From Psettodes erumei (taxonomy: Eukaryota; Chordata; Actinopteri; Pleuronectiformes; Psettodidae), in the NCBI GenBank assembly GCA_016785225.1, contig JAFBJZ010000952.1:4836001-4900000 (forward strand): DNA of 64,000 nt, written 5' to 3'. Below the pieces are notes generated by a model. It saw only the letters and a list, made by a program, of their open reading frames with translations. It was not told the DNA's origin and ran no database searches. Both the position numbers and the translations under genes were made by a program. Positions within the stretch are counted from its first letter, which is position 1; every line of letters begins with the position of its first letter. This document shows positions 50,794 through 64,000 of this stretch, one piece after another.

Positions 50794-51950
50794 ATTGAGT
50801 TTGGAAGGACTTAGTATTTACCTATGGTCACACACAAATGGTTGCCCTTGTGTCCTGCTGAAGTTAGGGTAGTGGGGCCTTTTTTTGCACCCGAGATATT
50901 CATAGTTAAAGATGTCTTTGAAGGTGGGTCGATTCTACAAACTTGACTTTAGTGCAACTACTGTGCGACAGGTCCTTTTAGTGTACCCCTGTTACGCTCA
51001 TCGCATGCTGTTTTCAACTGTTGGGTGTCCGATTTGATTCAGGCAAACGCTGCTGCTCCAGCCTCGCCAACAAAAAACAGAACCACTGTGGCCACATGTG
51101 CTCTCCTGCCTTCAGGACCATCAGACATATCCACTTCCACTAAAGGGGGCGGGACCTTAGTCTTCGCTGATGAAAACTGTGAACTGAGATGCATGTCTCT
51201 AACACTAAATGTCTTTGCCTTTTTATGCATCTCTGCCCACTTTTTTTTTTTTTTCATCGTTTTAGATTTTCCCCTGAATGCTGACACGCTTGTGCAATAT
51301 GGCAGAACTGCTGTAATGACAAATGCCTTTTACCTCTGCACTTCAAGAGCTTCTCCATGTTTGTCCTCATGACGTGACTGCAGAAGAAGAGAGTTTACAA
51401 GGAAGCTGTTGGGGCTGTGGTTTATAATGTACTTTATTTAGCCTTGATCTATTTTACAGCCTCAGTTAGCCAGTAGCTTTATGTAGCAAACAAACAGGAT
51501 GTCCACTTCATTTTCTGAATCTTTACCATGAGTGACTGATAGGTGATCATTATGTCATCCTGGATTGTGTGGACAAACACACGAAGGTGAGGGCAGATGG
51601 AGCGTGTGCTTGTTTGGTTTAATATTTTGTCCATGATAAGAGTAAAAATAACATTAGTATAATTTTTGTTGGTACTATGTAAATATCTTACGTAACTATG
51701 TTACCTGTAGGACCTGTGTTTCAAAGAGTGTGTCATTTGGAAGATGAGGTCAGTGTTGTACACCGTTTTTATCAAAATGCTGTAATTATGTTTGGTTTTT
51801 TTAGTCGTCAATGAGAATTTCTTTAGTGTAAAAAAAAAATATGTCTGCTATTGTCAGATGTTTCAGGTGGTCTTCAATAGTGCATTTATCCTCCTGTTGG
51901 TTGTAATAAAATGCTTTATGTTTATTAATTAAAACATTTTGACTGTTGCA
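50794..51950 (+). other. dnajc16: 3' UTR of dnajc16
   Basis: About 1.1 kb of noncoding sequence follows the stop codon, ending with AATAAA at 51905-51910 and then a T-rich stretch. No reading frame of interest was seen. Confidence 0.55.
51905..51910 (+). terminator. dnajc16: Candidate polyadenylation signal, dnajc16
   Basis: AATAAA in ttgtaataaaatgc, the first strong signal after the stop codon, followed by a T-rich and GT-containing stretch. Confidence 0.6.
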
Positions 51951-54597
51951 CAGTTTATCTTCCGTACCACATCATTCAGCAGGACAGCCTGCTGACTCAG
52001 CGTGTCATGAGAAATAACACCTCAAAGTACCTGTGGTGTCACAGGGAGGAGACATCTCCACAAACTCAAGGCAACCCTGCTCATTCTCAGTTCCACACAT
52101 CTAACCAAGATGACAAACATGAGCACTGTAACTATACCACTGAGAAGACTATAAATTGATACAAATGTGTGTTGAGTTGTAAAAAACAACATTTCAAGTT
52201 TTTTAGTGCTCCTAAATTCTCTTGACTTTTCTTATCTGTAGCTGCTGGATTTAGCAAAAGAAAAAAAGTCATGTTTGGCAGTGTTTTGTCACATAATTTT
52301 TTTTAAAGAAAGGTCTCAACATGTAACACGGCGCCCTAATCCATACTGGATTAACACACATTTTCCTATGCAAATTTGGTCCACAGGTTAGACACAGTAG
52401 GGTAAAAACAAACACACAGTCAAGCCAAGACAGGCGTCTCAGAGCAGTTTGCATTTTTTTTTCTCAAATTCATCTGAGGATTTTTGTGTTCATAATCCTG
52501 ATTTGTGTGACCGTCTGAAGGCGCACACACTGCCGTGTTATGGTTACATACCTGTGTGAATTAAACATAGGGGAAACACTGACGCCTGGTGGACAGATGA
52601 CACAGACGCGGCAGTTTATCTCATCGCCTGTGTTTGTATCTCTCGCACCGCAAAGCGCTGATGATGAGGCTTCGACAGAGGAATGTGGGTGAACCTGGTT
52701 CCTGTTGCAACAGTGTCGGTGACACACATGAATACAAACACACACAAGTGTTAATAACTATGAGCCTCTGTTTATACCTTCAAACTCACTTTTCCTATTC
52801 TCTAATGCATCCGTCTGATTTGATCTGTGTAGGAAGGGAGAGGATGTGTAAGTGCTTCCGGTAGATTTGTGTTATTATTAATGATTTTTTTTCCTTTTTA
52901 TTTGAGTCCGACAGTAGTATTGACCTTTACAGTGTGTGTAGTTATTAAAACCTAACACTGGGAGGCGTCAGCACATCACAGCATACTACAATGTTGGCTT
53001 TTCAGGGTCAAAGGCTAGTCATGATCTCCATGTGGAAACCTGACTTTCATACTGATCAAGTATTGTTCATCTTTTAAATACTGGAATACTTCAGAGTTAA
53101 TAAAATAATTTACTCTCCATGATGTCTTGGCCTTCATATGCGTATTGCATAAGTTGCAACTTCACTTTGCCAGCCACCTCCAGCCTCTCAGCAGCTCCAG
53201 CAACATTTGTCCTAACATCTGCCATAATTACATGGCCTCACTTTCACATCTCTCCTTGACCCTGTGAATTTTCCATCAAACTCAAGGAAGGGTTGTTAAA
53301 AAAGGACATGTTTTTGCCTTCCCGACCTAGTTTTTCTACACTGCTGCCACTTTTCTTCAAAAAGAGCTGACTCTTGGCTGCTTCGCCCACAGATCTTAAG
53401 GGGCATTGTCACAAACTCAACTCCGGTTTGCAACAAAAGGGAGTTCACACATAGAAGGGAACATCTGAAAGTATTTGTGTGAGTGCTGTAACAGATGCAA
53501 GCTAAACCAAGACTTAAAAAGGTGAATCTACCACATGGCTGGGTGAAGGTTGCCCAGCAAGTCGGAGCTCAGTTTGGCAGAGCTGGTTTATGCCTTTGGC
53601 CCCTCCCTTCTCTCAGGTACAGGCATTTCCTGACAATTCATCCAGGCTCCACGGACAACCAGGCAGCTCATGAGGCCACACGGATGGGCCGTCACAGGCA
53701 TAAATTCCCATAAAAGGACAAGATCCACAATGCAAATTAATTTAGATAATAAAGCCACTTGCCAACATGGTAACAGCTGTATTTTCAAACACAATGCACA
53801 GGAAGCAGCATGAGCACAGATGAGACTTCAGTGGAGCAGGTGCTTCAGTGGGTGTTTAAGCCATGTGCTTCATGTTCGTCATAATTTATTCCCCAACTGT
53901 GTTTCCAATGCAATTTGTCGCATCACCACACCTCAGTGTTTTCCCACGCATTCACTCACACACTTTTTAATGCACAAACTGAAACCGGCCACACAAACAG
54001 GTGGATGGAAATGCACTTATTGTAAAATGCATATTGTCTCGACCTTGACAGGTGGAGCAACAGCAAGTAACTAAAGGGGGCAGAGCTTTGCATGGAGTCA
54101 GTGCTTCCTCCTGAGGGGTCTCTGTGTTTTTTTTCTTGCACTCACTGACTGCTCTGTATTGAACCTATGCTATCAATACAACCTTTAAGACCTCCCATGT
54201 GTGTTTTCTCATTTGAAAGTTTGCTTTATCCAGAAGAAGAAAGAAGGTGAGCCAGGAGTGGAAACAAATGTCTTTTGCCTGCTGCTGAAGAGCTGATATC
54301 GGATGTCTTTTCCTTTTCTCTGTAGAAAATCCATGGTTTCTTGAGCTGTCCTTTGTTATGAGGTTTGGTGTTTGTGTTTTGATTTTAGGTAATAGTGGCT
54401 TGAAAATGTCTGAGTGAGTGCTTTGTTAAAGGAAAGTCACTCCCTTCCTCCGAGTGGATTTGGCCGTCACCAAATTTCTTGGCAGACATTTAATCGTATA
54501 TGTGTGTTTTGTGCATTAGGTCTCAACTGAGAAGCCTTGTATTCAGTTTTAATTACTGGAGCCTCTCTGACTGTATCCTGTATTTGTACCTGTGTTC

Positions 54598-54600
<3 letters not shown>

Positions 54601-54634
<34 letters not shown>
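54601..54634 (+). repeat. (TG)17 microsatellite
   Basis: Perfect dinucleotide run in the gene-poor interval. Confidence 0.95.
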
Positions 54635-54638
<4 letters not shown>

Positions 54639-55592
54639 GTGGAGGAAGTGAATCAATCATCCTCAAACCAGAAGTCAAACACACAAAATTTGAATTTGTT
54701 TTGTATTTTACATGAAACTAAATTTAGATTAAAGTTTAAGAAGTTAAAATTCAAAACCATAACTTCCAGTAACCCAGTGACTCTCTGGACAGGAAATTAA
54801 AGAAGAAACAGAAATTAAATTAAAATTGAAATGGCTTAAGTTGTCATCTCACAGCTTTCAGAGTTGACTGATTGCAGTGCAGCACTTGATGCAGATTTCT
54901 CTGAATGCAAAGTCCTTACAGGCAAGCAAAACTGAATGCCTGGCACTGTAAATGTAAATCAAGAGCAAAATATTACCAAGCTTAATGACTTAACAGTCCC
55001 CATATGCATTAATAGTCTATTTATATTCTATCTATTTTCTATTACATTCTGTGTCTATTTATCACGTGAGGACACGTCTCATCTTTTGTCTAACTTTAAA
55101 CAAAAAGGTTGGTGTGATTAGATATTTTTAATATGTAAAAAAGATCCCATGTGATAAAAGCCCCAAAATCCATATCTCCTTTCTTAAGAGGAAGGGCTTT
55201 TCTAACGGATCATTAACTTATAGTTGCTTTTTTAGAAACACTCCATCATTACCTAAAAGAGGTGGGTGCTTTAGTTTTAAGAAGTGGAGTAAATAATGTA
55301 TTTGTTGGGGGCTTTTTTCAACTTTTCAGCAGATTAATATACATTTTGTTATAGTGCAGGAGAAGGAGGAAGCCACATTGGCTCAAAATTAAAAAAAAAC
55401 AGCTTTTTATCTGGCAAACATTGTAACATAACATTAGGTTTATTACAGCAACCCAGTGTCACTCTTCTGATGCTGGCTGTTTTTTTCCCTTGCTCCCTTC
55501 ATCCTGTACACCCAGATATAGCTGGACAAAGAGTGGCTGCTTTGAGATAAGACCGCCTCAGGCTTTCCTCTAATTTCTGACCCAGGTTAAGA

Positions 55593-55594
<2 letters not shown>

Positions 55595-55624
<30 letters not shown>
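55595..55624 (+). repeat. (CA)15 microsatellite
   Basis: Perfect dinucleotide run in the gene-poor interval. Confidence 0.95.
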
Positions 55625-55626
<2 letters not shown>

Positions 55627-55790
55627 TCTATATCGTTGACCTCAGTGCCTCTAGGGCCCAACACTGCGGATAGCATGACATCCTTTGCTCTCTGACTTCA
55701 TTTAAATTTCTTCGCCAGTTTGGCCAAAACGTGTGTCTTGGATTTAAATCAATTACTTCTTCTCATTGAATTAATCCTTACCACTTCTTT

Positions 55791-55801
55791 GGGGGGGGGG
55801 G
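55791..55801 (+). repeat. Homopolymer G11
   Basis: Run of eleven G; a likely place for length errors. Confidence 0.85.
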
Positions 55802-58107
55802 CTTCCATCTTAAAGCAGGCTTAGGTTGTTAGGTAGAAGTCTAGAAATGATAAGACCAAGTAAAAGTTAACATAACAATAGAGGTATGTTTGCATATTTT
55901 TCTTTCGCATTTCTGTCTTTTGCAATCACACATCCTGACTTGGCTGGATTAAGGAAATCAAAGAGCCCTGTCATTAAATCTATACCATAGTCTGACTCTT
56001 GGAGATTTGATTTCAGTTAAATTGCCTACTGAGGAAAATCCATGAAAGTAACTGAAGCAGTGAGTTGAGGAACAAGTAAATCTATACTTGAAGATGAAAT
56101 ATTAATGCACGCTGAATGACTTTTTCCTGAGTAGATAGTAGAATTGGAAATGGGTCATACAACCCAAAGGAAGATCTTTAGACAGCAACCTCTCATCGTC
56201 TCAATATACGGAAAAAATAAATAAAACAATTTCACTGCTTGAACTGAGCAAAAATGACTTTAAAGGTTTATAGTAGCACTTTCATTAAAAACCTTTTATG
56301 GTTGTGGAACGCACAAAACTTCCACAGAGTAAGTCATTGGTCACCAAAGTGCTGAAGCTATACAGCATTGCTATTCCCTCTCTGATGTGTTAGTTCAGCC
56401 AAAACAGGAAGTGGTTCCTTTGTTTTCAAACGTTGCTATGGTGAGGTCATTTCCTCTCTGTCCAGCAAGACTGCTGGCATCCCGCTCCAGCATGTTTTAA
56501 TTCTCAGAAGACATTATCAATATAATTTACCTCATAAACAGTGTTTCTGTACACCTCGCTTTGAACTGAATGAACAGGTCATCTTACTGAACTGAGGGCC
56601 ATTATTACTGAATGTTGCAGCAGTATGAATGGTCATGTGTTCAATTACTAATGAACAGTTATGTTACAGTTATTCTTATCTTTCACTGCAAACACACCGG
56701 TTTTATTGCCACTTGGAGCCATATGGGGATGGAAGACAAACAAAGGGATAAAATGAATAATGCATCATAGAAAGTGATAATCATATACTGATTTTGTTAA
56801 GTCTGCAGTTTGGCTTCTTTACAGGGAACATTGAGTGTACTGCTGCCGAATTAATTCTCTGTATAATACTGGCTTTCATATCGTGTGCTAACCAAATGCT
56901 GAATCTCAACAAAACACCATCTGTCTGCTCCCCCTGAAGGGTTACGACTCTTCTGAAGCTCTCCAGCGTTTCCAGAGATAATCAGCACTTTCACAGGCGA
57001 GGCATGTTAGTAACATCTTATCACTCATCTGTGGGACCACATTTATGTCCCAACATTTCTGGGCGGTGATGACTAGGGCAGCTAATTTCCAGTTAAAACA
57101 AGTTATTTGCTCATGAACTAAAGCACTGGCTAAACAGAAAAAGTCACCATGTTTCTATCTTGATGGTCAGCTGTAGTCTGGGAAAGTCTGAAATTGCAGC
57201 GTGCAGGTGCCTTAACAGAAGATCGCATGGATGATTGGGTGTGTCAGGTGTTTAAAACCTGAGGCTACAGTTCACTTCACCATGTTTGTTTCCCTGAACT
57301 GTGAGCATAATCTCTCTTTAAGCTTTAGAGAACAGTTTTGATTGCAAAAATGTATCTAAACCTTTCCTCAGAGATCAGCCCGTTCCCCTCAGTCAGCACC
57401 TGAACTCAACATTTGCAGTGGTTAAAAGTTTGAGGGGGATTTGTTGAAACACAGGTGAGGAAGGACGAGGTGAGTATAGCAGGGTTTGGCTGGCTGGGTT
57501 TGTAGAGTGGAATGAGGAGATTGGCATTTTGAAAGGGCTATTAGGGGATCCCCACAAACAGAGGAGGCACAAAGTATTAATTCTCCAGATAGGGGCCACA
57601 TGGAACAAACAACAATGTGGCAAAAGGGAAAGTGGCCAGCGTTCTCCATCGCTAAGCACGTTGGACACTGACAATGAGCAAGTGGGAACCCAGAGTTTTT
57701 GTACTGGAGGTGATTGGTGCGATTGAATCCAGGTGCGGTCGGAAGAGAAGGAAAGATGGGGAGAGGAAGAAGGAGGGAAATGAAGAGTCCCAAGGGCAAC
57801 AGTAGTACAGGTTAAAGAAAATGTAGTCCAAAACAAGACTGTCGGCAGAGGTGTGCCTTCTATACTTACTATACTATATGCTTACCTACTATACTTCCTC
57901 TTCTTTTGCTTCATCATTCCTCTTTCACTGTCCCCATCTCTTTCCTCTCTTAAGTTTAAGTTTTATGAAGAACTTGACTGCTAGCAGCTTATCAGTGTTT
58001 AGAAAAGACAGGACAGGGCAGGAAAAAAGAGGAGAATTACAATTTAACCCAAATATAATGTGTAAAAAATGACAACAAAAAAAACCCATGATAAATTCCA
58101 ACAAACA

Positions 58108-58113
58108 TTTATT
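58108..58113 (-). terminator. Candidate polyadenylation signal of a minus-strand transcript
   Basis: Plus-strand TTTATT reads AATAAA on the minus strand and is followed, in that direction, by a GT/T-rich stretch of the kind that promotes cleavage (tgtttgttgg, then ggttttttttgttgtc). No coding exon upstream of it is visible in the window. Confidence 0.35.
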
Positions 58114-61100
58114 TGTGAATTCTATGACAAACAGGATAATATCTCATTTTGCAAGCTACGTTGGTTGCAAAAACACCCCCCCATCCCTCGTAAAAATCCA
58201 CTTGGATCAAATTTTCTCATTGAACTTCTTCTCCGTTTGCTGTCATTTTTCATTTTTCATTTTTCAAAATGCACCTATGTACAGAGGAAATGCTCAAGTT
58301 TAGTCTCTAAAGGGAGAGAGCTACATACTTCCACAGCGACCTGGTTTCAGATCAGCTGTTGACATTCAGCTTTTCTCAAAGGAACAAAAGGACAGAGAGA
58401 GTACAAGCCTTTCCTTTCTTCTGAAGTTGCAATACAAGGGGACAAATTTTCCTCACCATGTACTCATATTATGCGGCTTTCATTGCATTCTCCTTTTATT
58501 CAAGATTCAGGCATTATTTAAAAAAAGACAAGAGTACGTTATATAAAGCGAATGTACAGGCTGTCTCTAGGTAATAGTATAGCTAACATTATGAACAGCT
58601 GAGAATTCATGTACATATTGCCCGGATGTAATAATGATAACAAATGGTATGGAAACACGTTAAAAAGGCTGGAAAGATTAATGTTTTATTTTCTAACTTA
58701 CAGGCTTAAAAGACACACAGGGAACAACGAGACTCGTGGTTTGTGCCACGCGACCTGTGAGAAGTCAGCTGTCATTGGCTGGTGATACTGAGTGACCTGT
58801 AAAATAGTTGGCTGCAATGACTTGTACTTATAACCTGAGGGTGAGGAGCAAATGTGACACCTGATGGGCAGGTGGAAAGGCTGCAGAGGCAGAGACAGAA
58901 CTGACCAATGACATCGGAGTCAGAAAGAGGGTGACTGCGCCATGTCTTATTTTCATAGAAAATTAATCCAGGTTGCAGTGAATACCAGTAGATCTGAGAT
59001 ATATCCAGCAACAGAAATCAAACATATTGGCAAAGATAAGAAATAAGAAATACTATTACTGTCTAAAGTAATACAGACTGATTATTTTATATGTTGAAAC
59101 CAGTTAAAAATATGAAATCTAGTTTCTTTTTTTTGTATGACATAAAAGTGGCAGAACAGCAGCGGCAGTTTTATCACCAAACCTGAACATGTGCTGAAAT
59201 CTTCAAATCAATTCTCCCATAAAATCTCAATATCATCTAAAATATAAGGTGATCCTTGACTCGGCAATAACAGCAGAAAAAGACATTTACCCAGAATGTA
59301 TCCTTGGTCCGAATTTTCACCCCTATGGAGGTCTGGTCAAGCAAAAGAGAAGCAAAACTAATTACTAAGGCATACAGTACGCCTGACACCTTGACAATGA
59401 GGTCCCATAGTGACTTACAACACGCACCGTCCGTCACAAAGTGTGTAATAGAGTGACCGCTGACTATTAATTCAAACACAAATCAGTCTACACCTACTGC
59501 AAGACAACATATTAAAACAATAATCTTAATTCCACGTGTAAATAATCTGGAAATTGGCATCATACGGTATGTAAAGGAAAGGCACAAAAGTGACCTTTAA
59601 CTGACAGTGAAACTGAATGACAATAGGACTAAGGCCCTGGTATACAGGAATCAAATATGTTCAGAGGGTTGATCATAATTACATCAAAGATACATGAGAA
59701 GTTTGTTCTGTGTTGTTCAATAACACATCTCTGGAGTATATTACAAAATGTACGAGGTAGAACAGAATCTGGTTAGCTCTCTATCTTGTGTCATCTATGT
59801 CACTAAGGTGAGCACGTCAGGAACATTTGAAGACTTGCATCAAATCAAGACTTATAAAACATCAGCGTTTAAATGATTTTTGTAGTCAACTTGTGAGTGG
59901 TCAGAGTAACAGCAATAGTTTATGTGTTCATTTAGAGTACCTGATACCAAAATCTCTACGGGTAAAAAGTTGATTTGATTCAGGTTTGTGCTTTTATTCT
60001 GTTGGTGTCGTCATTTTTTCCAGTTTTAAAAACAAAGTTCCTATTAATTGTTCAGACCTGTTATTGGCATCTGTTGTAGTTCCACCAGCTGCACATTCAA
60101 ATTTCAAATCAGATGGAACGATTCTAATGAATGATTCCGAGATCAGTGGTTTTATTGGGAGGGAGTGCGTAGTTTCGCAGTATATTCAAAAAGCAGAAGT
60201 GGTGCCAAACTTAATATTAGGGTGTGATGAGAACGGTTCCTTTGTGGGTCCAGACTATTCATCCTGGTGTTTGGTGGCAGAGACTGTGGGACGACAGTCA
60301 TTACTGGACTGTGGTCACTGCAGACAGGACCGCTGGCAGCCTGGAGCGAGCTCTGTGCTGTGTGTAAACGTCTCAGGGTCTCCTTACTACATACGGGGGA
60401 GTTTGGCAAAGATGTCAGCAGTAGTAATGGAGGCCCCAGCTAATGGGCCACACTTAGTAGTTTTTCCATTTCTCTCTTACCATGACACTATAAATGCATC
60501 TGAACTATTTTGAGCATAGCCTGTACTGTAATTTGTGCACTAACATAAGAAGCTGGCATTAGTGGCTAGTATGGATGCCTGGTGGTGAAGCGATTTCATT
60601 TGGCTAATTTTGCAGGTTTTCAATGTGCTGGTGTGTTTGAACTCTTTGAGCTGCTGCGGTCGTAACTATTTTATATAATGTGCTAGGCCACCTGGTTATG
60701 AACTTTAAGGAATACTCCACTGAAAACCTTTGTTTTTACATGACGACAATGCAGCTAGCATATTTGTATGCAACAAATGTAAACCGCTAATAAGGCTAGC
60801 CTCAAAAAGGAGCGGTATATTTAGCCACACTTGGCAAATATATAATTGTTGTGGAAACGTACTTAATGTACAGAAGGGCAGCAAAGTCGTGGATAATAAC
60901 GTGGATGAGCATTATCATGTTTCCAGGCCCAATTTAAAAAACAAAACTAATGCGTATCAGAGGTTACTGGCCATGCACTTGTGCGGACAGTAAATTTTAA
61001 GTGATCATCTTCCACCAAAACCTGATTATTACCTGGATGAGATACCTTATGTGGATGAAACAGTCATAATGTGCTATAGTTACATATAACTTAATGTCCA

Positions 61101-64000
61101 TCTGTGACAATAGCAAAGTTATGTCAGAAATAGTGGCCAAATAAGTGTTTGCAGTTTATAACATAATCAGGCATGACATTTACATGATTATAAGCAATAC
61201 TAATGTTTCCAATGTTTATATATGTTTGGTGTGTGTAATATCCTTGTTTACAGCTTTTGCATCCACTGTGTCAACAGAGTGAGTTCCCACCCACCCCTCA
61301 CACTTAAATGACACATTTATTGTTCAGATTTCAGCATAGGGTGCAATGCATGCTTTTGGCACCCCACAGAACCGGGCCTGCAAAACACGCGTTGTATCGC
61401 ACAGGTTACTGTCACTGCCTCGCTATGGGAACCAACTAGCTTGTTAGTGAGCTAACACATTGTTCAGTTTAAGTGAGCTGTTTTTAAGTTGAACCGCATA
61501 AGACCAGGGGAGTTTACTGTGTCTTGGGATCCTTGGTAAGTACAAGTACGACAGCACCAGAATAATCTGTTTTTGGCCTTTCCCCATTTCCCCCATTGAT
61601 GTCGAACACATAACATGTACGAACAGGAAGATAATTGTCTTCAGTGACTACAACAGATTTTAATTGTGTGACACGAGTACAAAGATTCGAAAGATGGAAA
61701 TATGGAATGTAGAAAGGAATGGATGTGTACTCAACCTTATCAGCTGTGCTTTTTAGGGACATATGAGGTTATATTATTTCTGTGGTCTTAAACCAACCAG
61801 ATTTCTTGGCTGAAACGTCCTGTTAATTATAATTGTGGCCAGAAATCAGACAGTCTATTCCTGTGGCAATCAGGCCAGTAGCTTTTGAAGTGGTGACTGG
61901 TTTCATGCAGTTGGTTTTGTACCAGCAGTGAGGGCTGGAGTGGAGACAGACAGCAGCATTTAGACTGTGGGTTTTCCTCAGTGTGTTATTTAAATACATG
62001 CACTGTTACAGTAATGCCCTATTTTAAACTGCTGAGTCATTCAATTATGTGCAGAGACAGAGAACCGCTCTGCTGCTCATACACAAGAGACATATTTAAA
62101 TAGATGAACGGATGGATGGGTAGAAGCCTTGTCAAAGGCGGCCAGCCCACAGCAGACTTCACACTAAGTAGCACCATGATGACTAAATAGAAAGAATAGA
62201 AAAAACAGGCTAATAACATCCATATAAAATAAACTAAACTAAAAATAATTTACTTTCCAGAAATAATAACCCTTGGTATAAAAAAAGTTAAGATATCCTA
62301 CTATACCTGTAAACCATTTTGTCCTTCCTCCACTGTGGTACAGTACATTTCTGTAGCTTTAGTACAGCCTGATTGTAATCATGTGCATAAAAACAATCTT
62401 TCCCATTAAAAAAAGGCCTGCTGGGTTTGTTTGTGTATTTTTCATATGGAGTCCAGTTTTGGTGTGAGCTGACTAATAGGCAATTTGACAGGCACTTTGA
62501 ATATCGGTTGATTGATTAGAAAAGAGCATGACATGGCAAACAAATGGATAGGAGAAAGAAAAGTGTAATAAAAATGCTTCCAAATACAATTGCTTTCAGT
62601 CAACAGTATTTTTCAGTTTAAATCCACTAATGTGAACAGATGTAATTTAACAATTATGTACTGTTCAATGTTTTACTACTTAACAAATATTTCTCATAAG
62701 TGTGCAGACATCTTACCGAAAGACATTTTATTTCATTGGAACTAAATGTCACTTAGGTATGAAAGGATTTACATTTTTTTATTTAGCAAAACAACTTTGT
62801 TTGACTAAAGTTTAAGAATATCAATTAAGTAAATTCATAATTAAATGACATAATTTCTTAAAGTCAGTAAAAACTTTCAGTGCTTTAAGTACTCTGACTG
62901 CAGCTCTCAGCTGCTTGTTCACCAAGATTTCACTGTAATGCTACATTTTCAAAAACGCGCATAGGGTTCGTACACTAGCTACGCCGTCAGCGGAGCACTA
63001 AAAAACATGGACAGCTGTACGTGAGCGGAGAAGAGGGAAGTACAAGCAGCGTATGTACTCGACCTGGGGATGATGTACTGATACACCAGAAAACTGAGAA
63101 GTGAACAAACCCACACACACACATTTGGACCAGGAAGTCCAAATGTTTTCTCTAATAGAAGGAATGCATGACTAAATTCCCCTTGGACACAGTTTGGAGT
63201 TAGTGAGTTGTTTGCGGTTGATAGTAGATCAATTTAAACACACGAGTATCGGCATTTCTTTCCTACAGTTCATATCAGATCCAATGAAGCAAAGAGGGTA
63301 GAGATGCACTGAAAAAGCTGAAGGCTGATGTCAATGTGTTTCCAAATGCAATGGTGACATTCACTGTAAATCAGCACAATTCTCTGTGTTCTTCCTACAG
63401 AACAGAAATATGTGGACTACATTTCATGTGTTGGTTTGGACATCTGTAGCCTGACCCCAAATGAGGCGTTGGTACAACAAGTGGGGAAATCAGTGCATCT
63501 CTATCCAGTGCCAAGTGAAATCTGCAGATGGGCTTTTTAGGATGACTTTGCAATCAATCAGAAATGGTCCCCGACCAGTGTATCCAATGGAAAGGCTTCA
63601 GGACAGCGTGCCGTAGGACAGTACACCACGTCTATCAGATCGTCAGCATGGTTTGTGGATGAACCTTCAGACATCGGTGAATAAATAACTCAAAAAAATA
63701 TGAACACAGACAGGCACTTCCTGCCTGCTGTAACAGGTTCAAACCAAAATGGCAGTTTCCCAGTCAGACTGTGGAGGGAAACTCCTTTAAATTAAGTTTT
63801 CCTACATCTACAAGATTTAAGACATGGCTACAATGCCACAAATTGTCTTTGTATTAGTGGCCAAAGTCCTTTTAGGAACGCGGTTACGTCTGAACAAGCC
63901 AGGAGAGATTGTTGTTGTTAGGTCTGCTACTAAACAACAATGGGAGGAGGTCCACTCTGAGATCAGTTTTATGGTCTCATTTATAAAGCTGACAAGTCCA
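58114..64000. other. Unannotated 5.9 kb; possibly long 3' UTR on the minus strand
   Basis: No coding exon was recognised on either strand. The composition is even, without microsatellites or recognised repeats, and a good minus-strand polyadenylation signal sits at its left end. That would suit the long 3' UTR of a gene that begins beyond the right edge. The 175-codon plus-strand frame at 59986-60513 resembles no family I know and is treated as chance. Confidence 0.3.

Larger units (their letters stand above)
51951..58100. other. Gene-poor interval
   Basis: No gene, RNA or named transposon was recognised. The interval has microsatellites at 54601-54634 and 55595-55624 and a G11 run at 55791-55801. 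The longest open frame (57836-57393, minus) is Ser/Pro-rich without any family motif and overlaps an alternative frame of similar length, so it is not called. Confidence 0.5.

Noticed and set aside
57393..57836. 147-codon minus-strand open frame
   Set aside because: Ser/Pro-rich with an equally long overlapping frame, no ordered motif, no neighbours that would make it an exon.
59986..60513. 175-codon plus-strand open frame
   Set aside because: It resembles nothing known to me and lacks promoter, splice or domain evidence; kept only as part of the unannotated right end.
1..64000. CRISPR arrays, bacterial operons, prophage or other prokaryotic systems
   Set aside because: No regularly spaced repeats; the window has spliced vertebrate genes throughout.
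1..64000. Retroviral or other endogenous viral genes
   Set aside because: No protease, reverse transcriptase or envelope motifs and no LTR pair were noticed on either strand.

Overview
This window is nuclear DNA of a ray-finned fish, probably a percomorph teleost. Introns are compact with GT-AG (a few GC-AG) boundaries, CA/TG microsatellites are frequent, there is a two-domain rhamnose-binding lectin of the type found in fish, and several dispersed repeats resemble familiar teleost elements. Six protein-coding genes were reconstructed by reading exons, splice sites and codon phase directly, and by comparing the translations with remembered vertebrate families. No database search was possible.

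Layout. (1) 259-1491 (+): an intronless coding exon for a beta-1,3-N-acetylglucosaminyltransferase close to B3GNT7. (2) 4519-31091 (-): cep104, a ciliary-tip and centriole protein, with 21 coding exons that join in frame (946 codons) plus a noncoding first exon near 31797. (3) 32506-35402 (+): lrrc47, head-to-head with cep104 as in mammals, 7 exons, with one apparent single-base deletion. (4) 36479-39343 (-): a secreted two-domain L-rhamnose-binding lectin, 9 exons, tail-to-tail with lrrc47. (5) 43030-45607 (-): casp9 (initiator caspase-9), 10 exons, frame intact, 438 codons. (6) 46659-50793 (+): dnajc16, head-to-head with casp9 as in mammals, 14 coding exons, with a second apparent single-base deletion in the last exon. 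From about 50.8 kb to the end (13 kb) no coding gene is recognised; 58.1-64 kb could be the long 3' untranslated part of a minus-strand transcript, which is a weak inference.

The genes are not a functional operon. What links them is conserved linkage: CEP104-LRRC47 and CASP9-DNAJC16 are both divergent pairs on human chromosome 1p36, and here the two pairs lie within 45 kb, with a lectin gene between them. Each divergent pair shares a short upstream region that is probably a bidirectional promoter.

I did not find evidence of an undescribed biological system. The points most worth checking are two coding frameshifts that look like one-base losses, a Smac-like AIPI tetrapeptide in caspase-9, splice sites that sit in or beside long GT/TG microsatellites in lrrc47 and cep104, GC-AG introns, and several unexplained repeat-like blocks.
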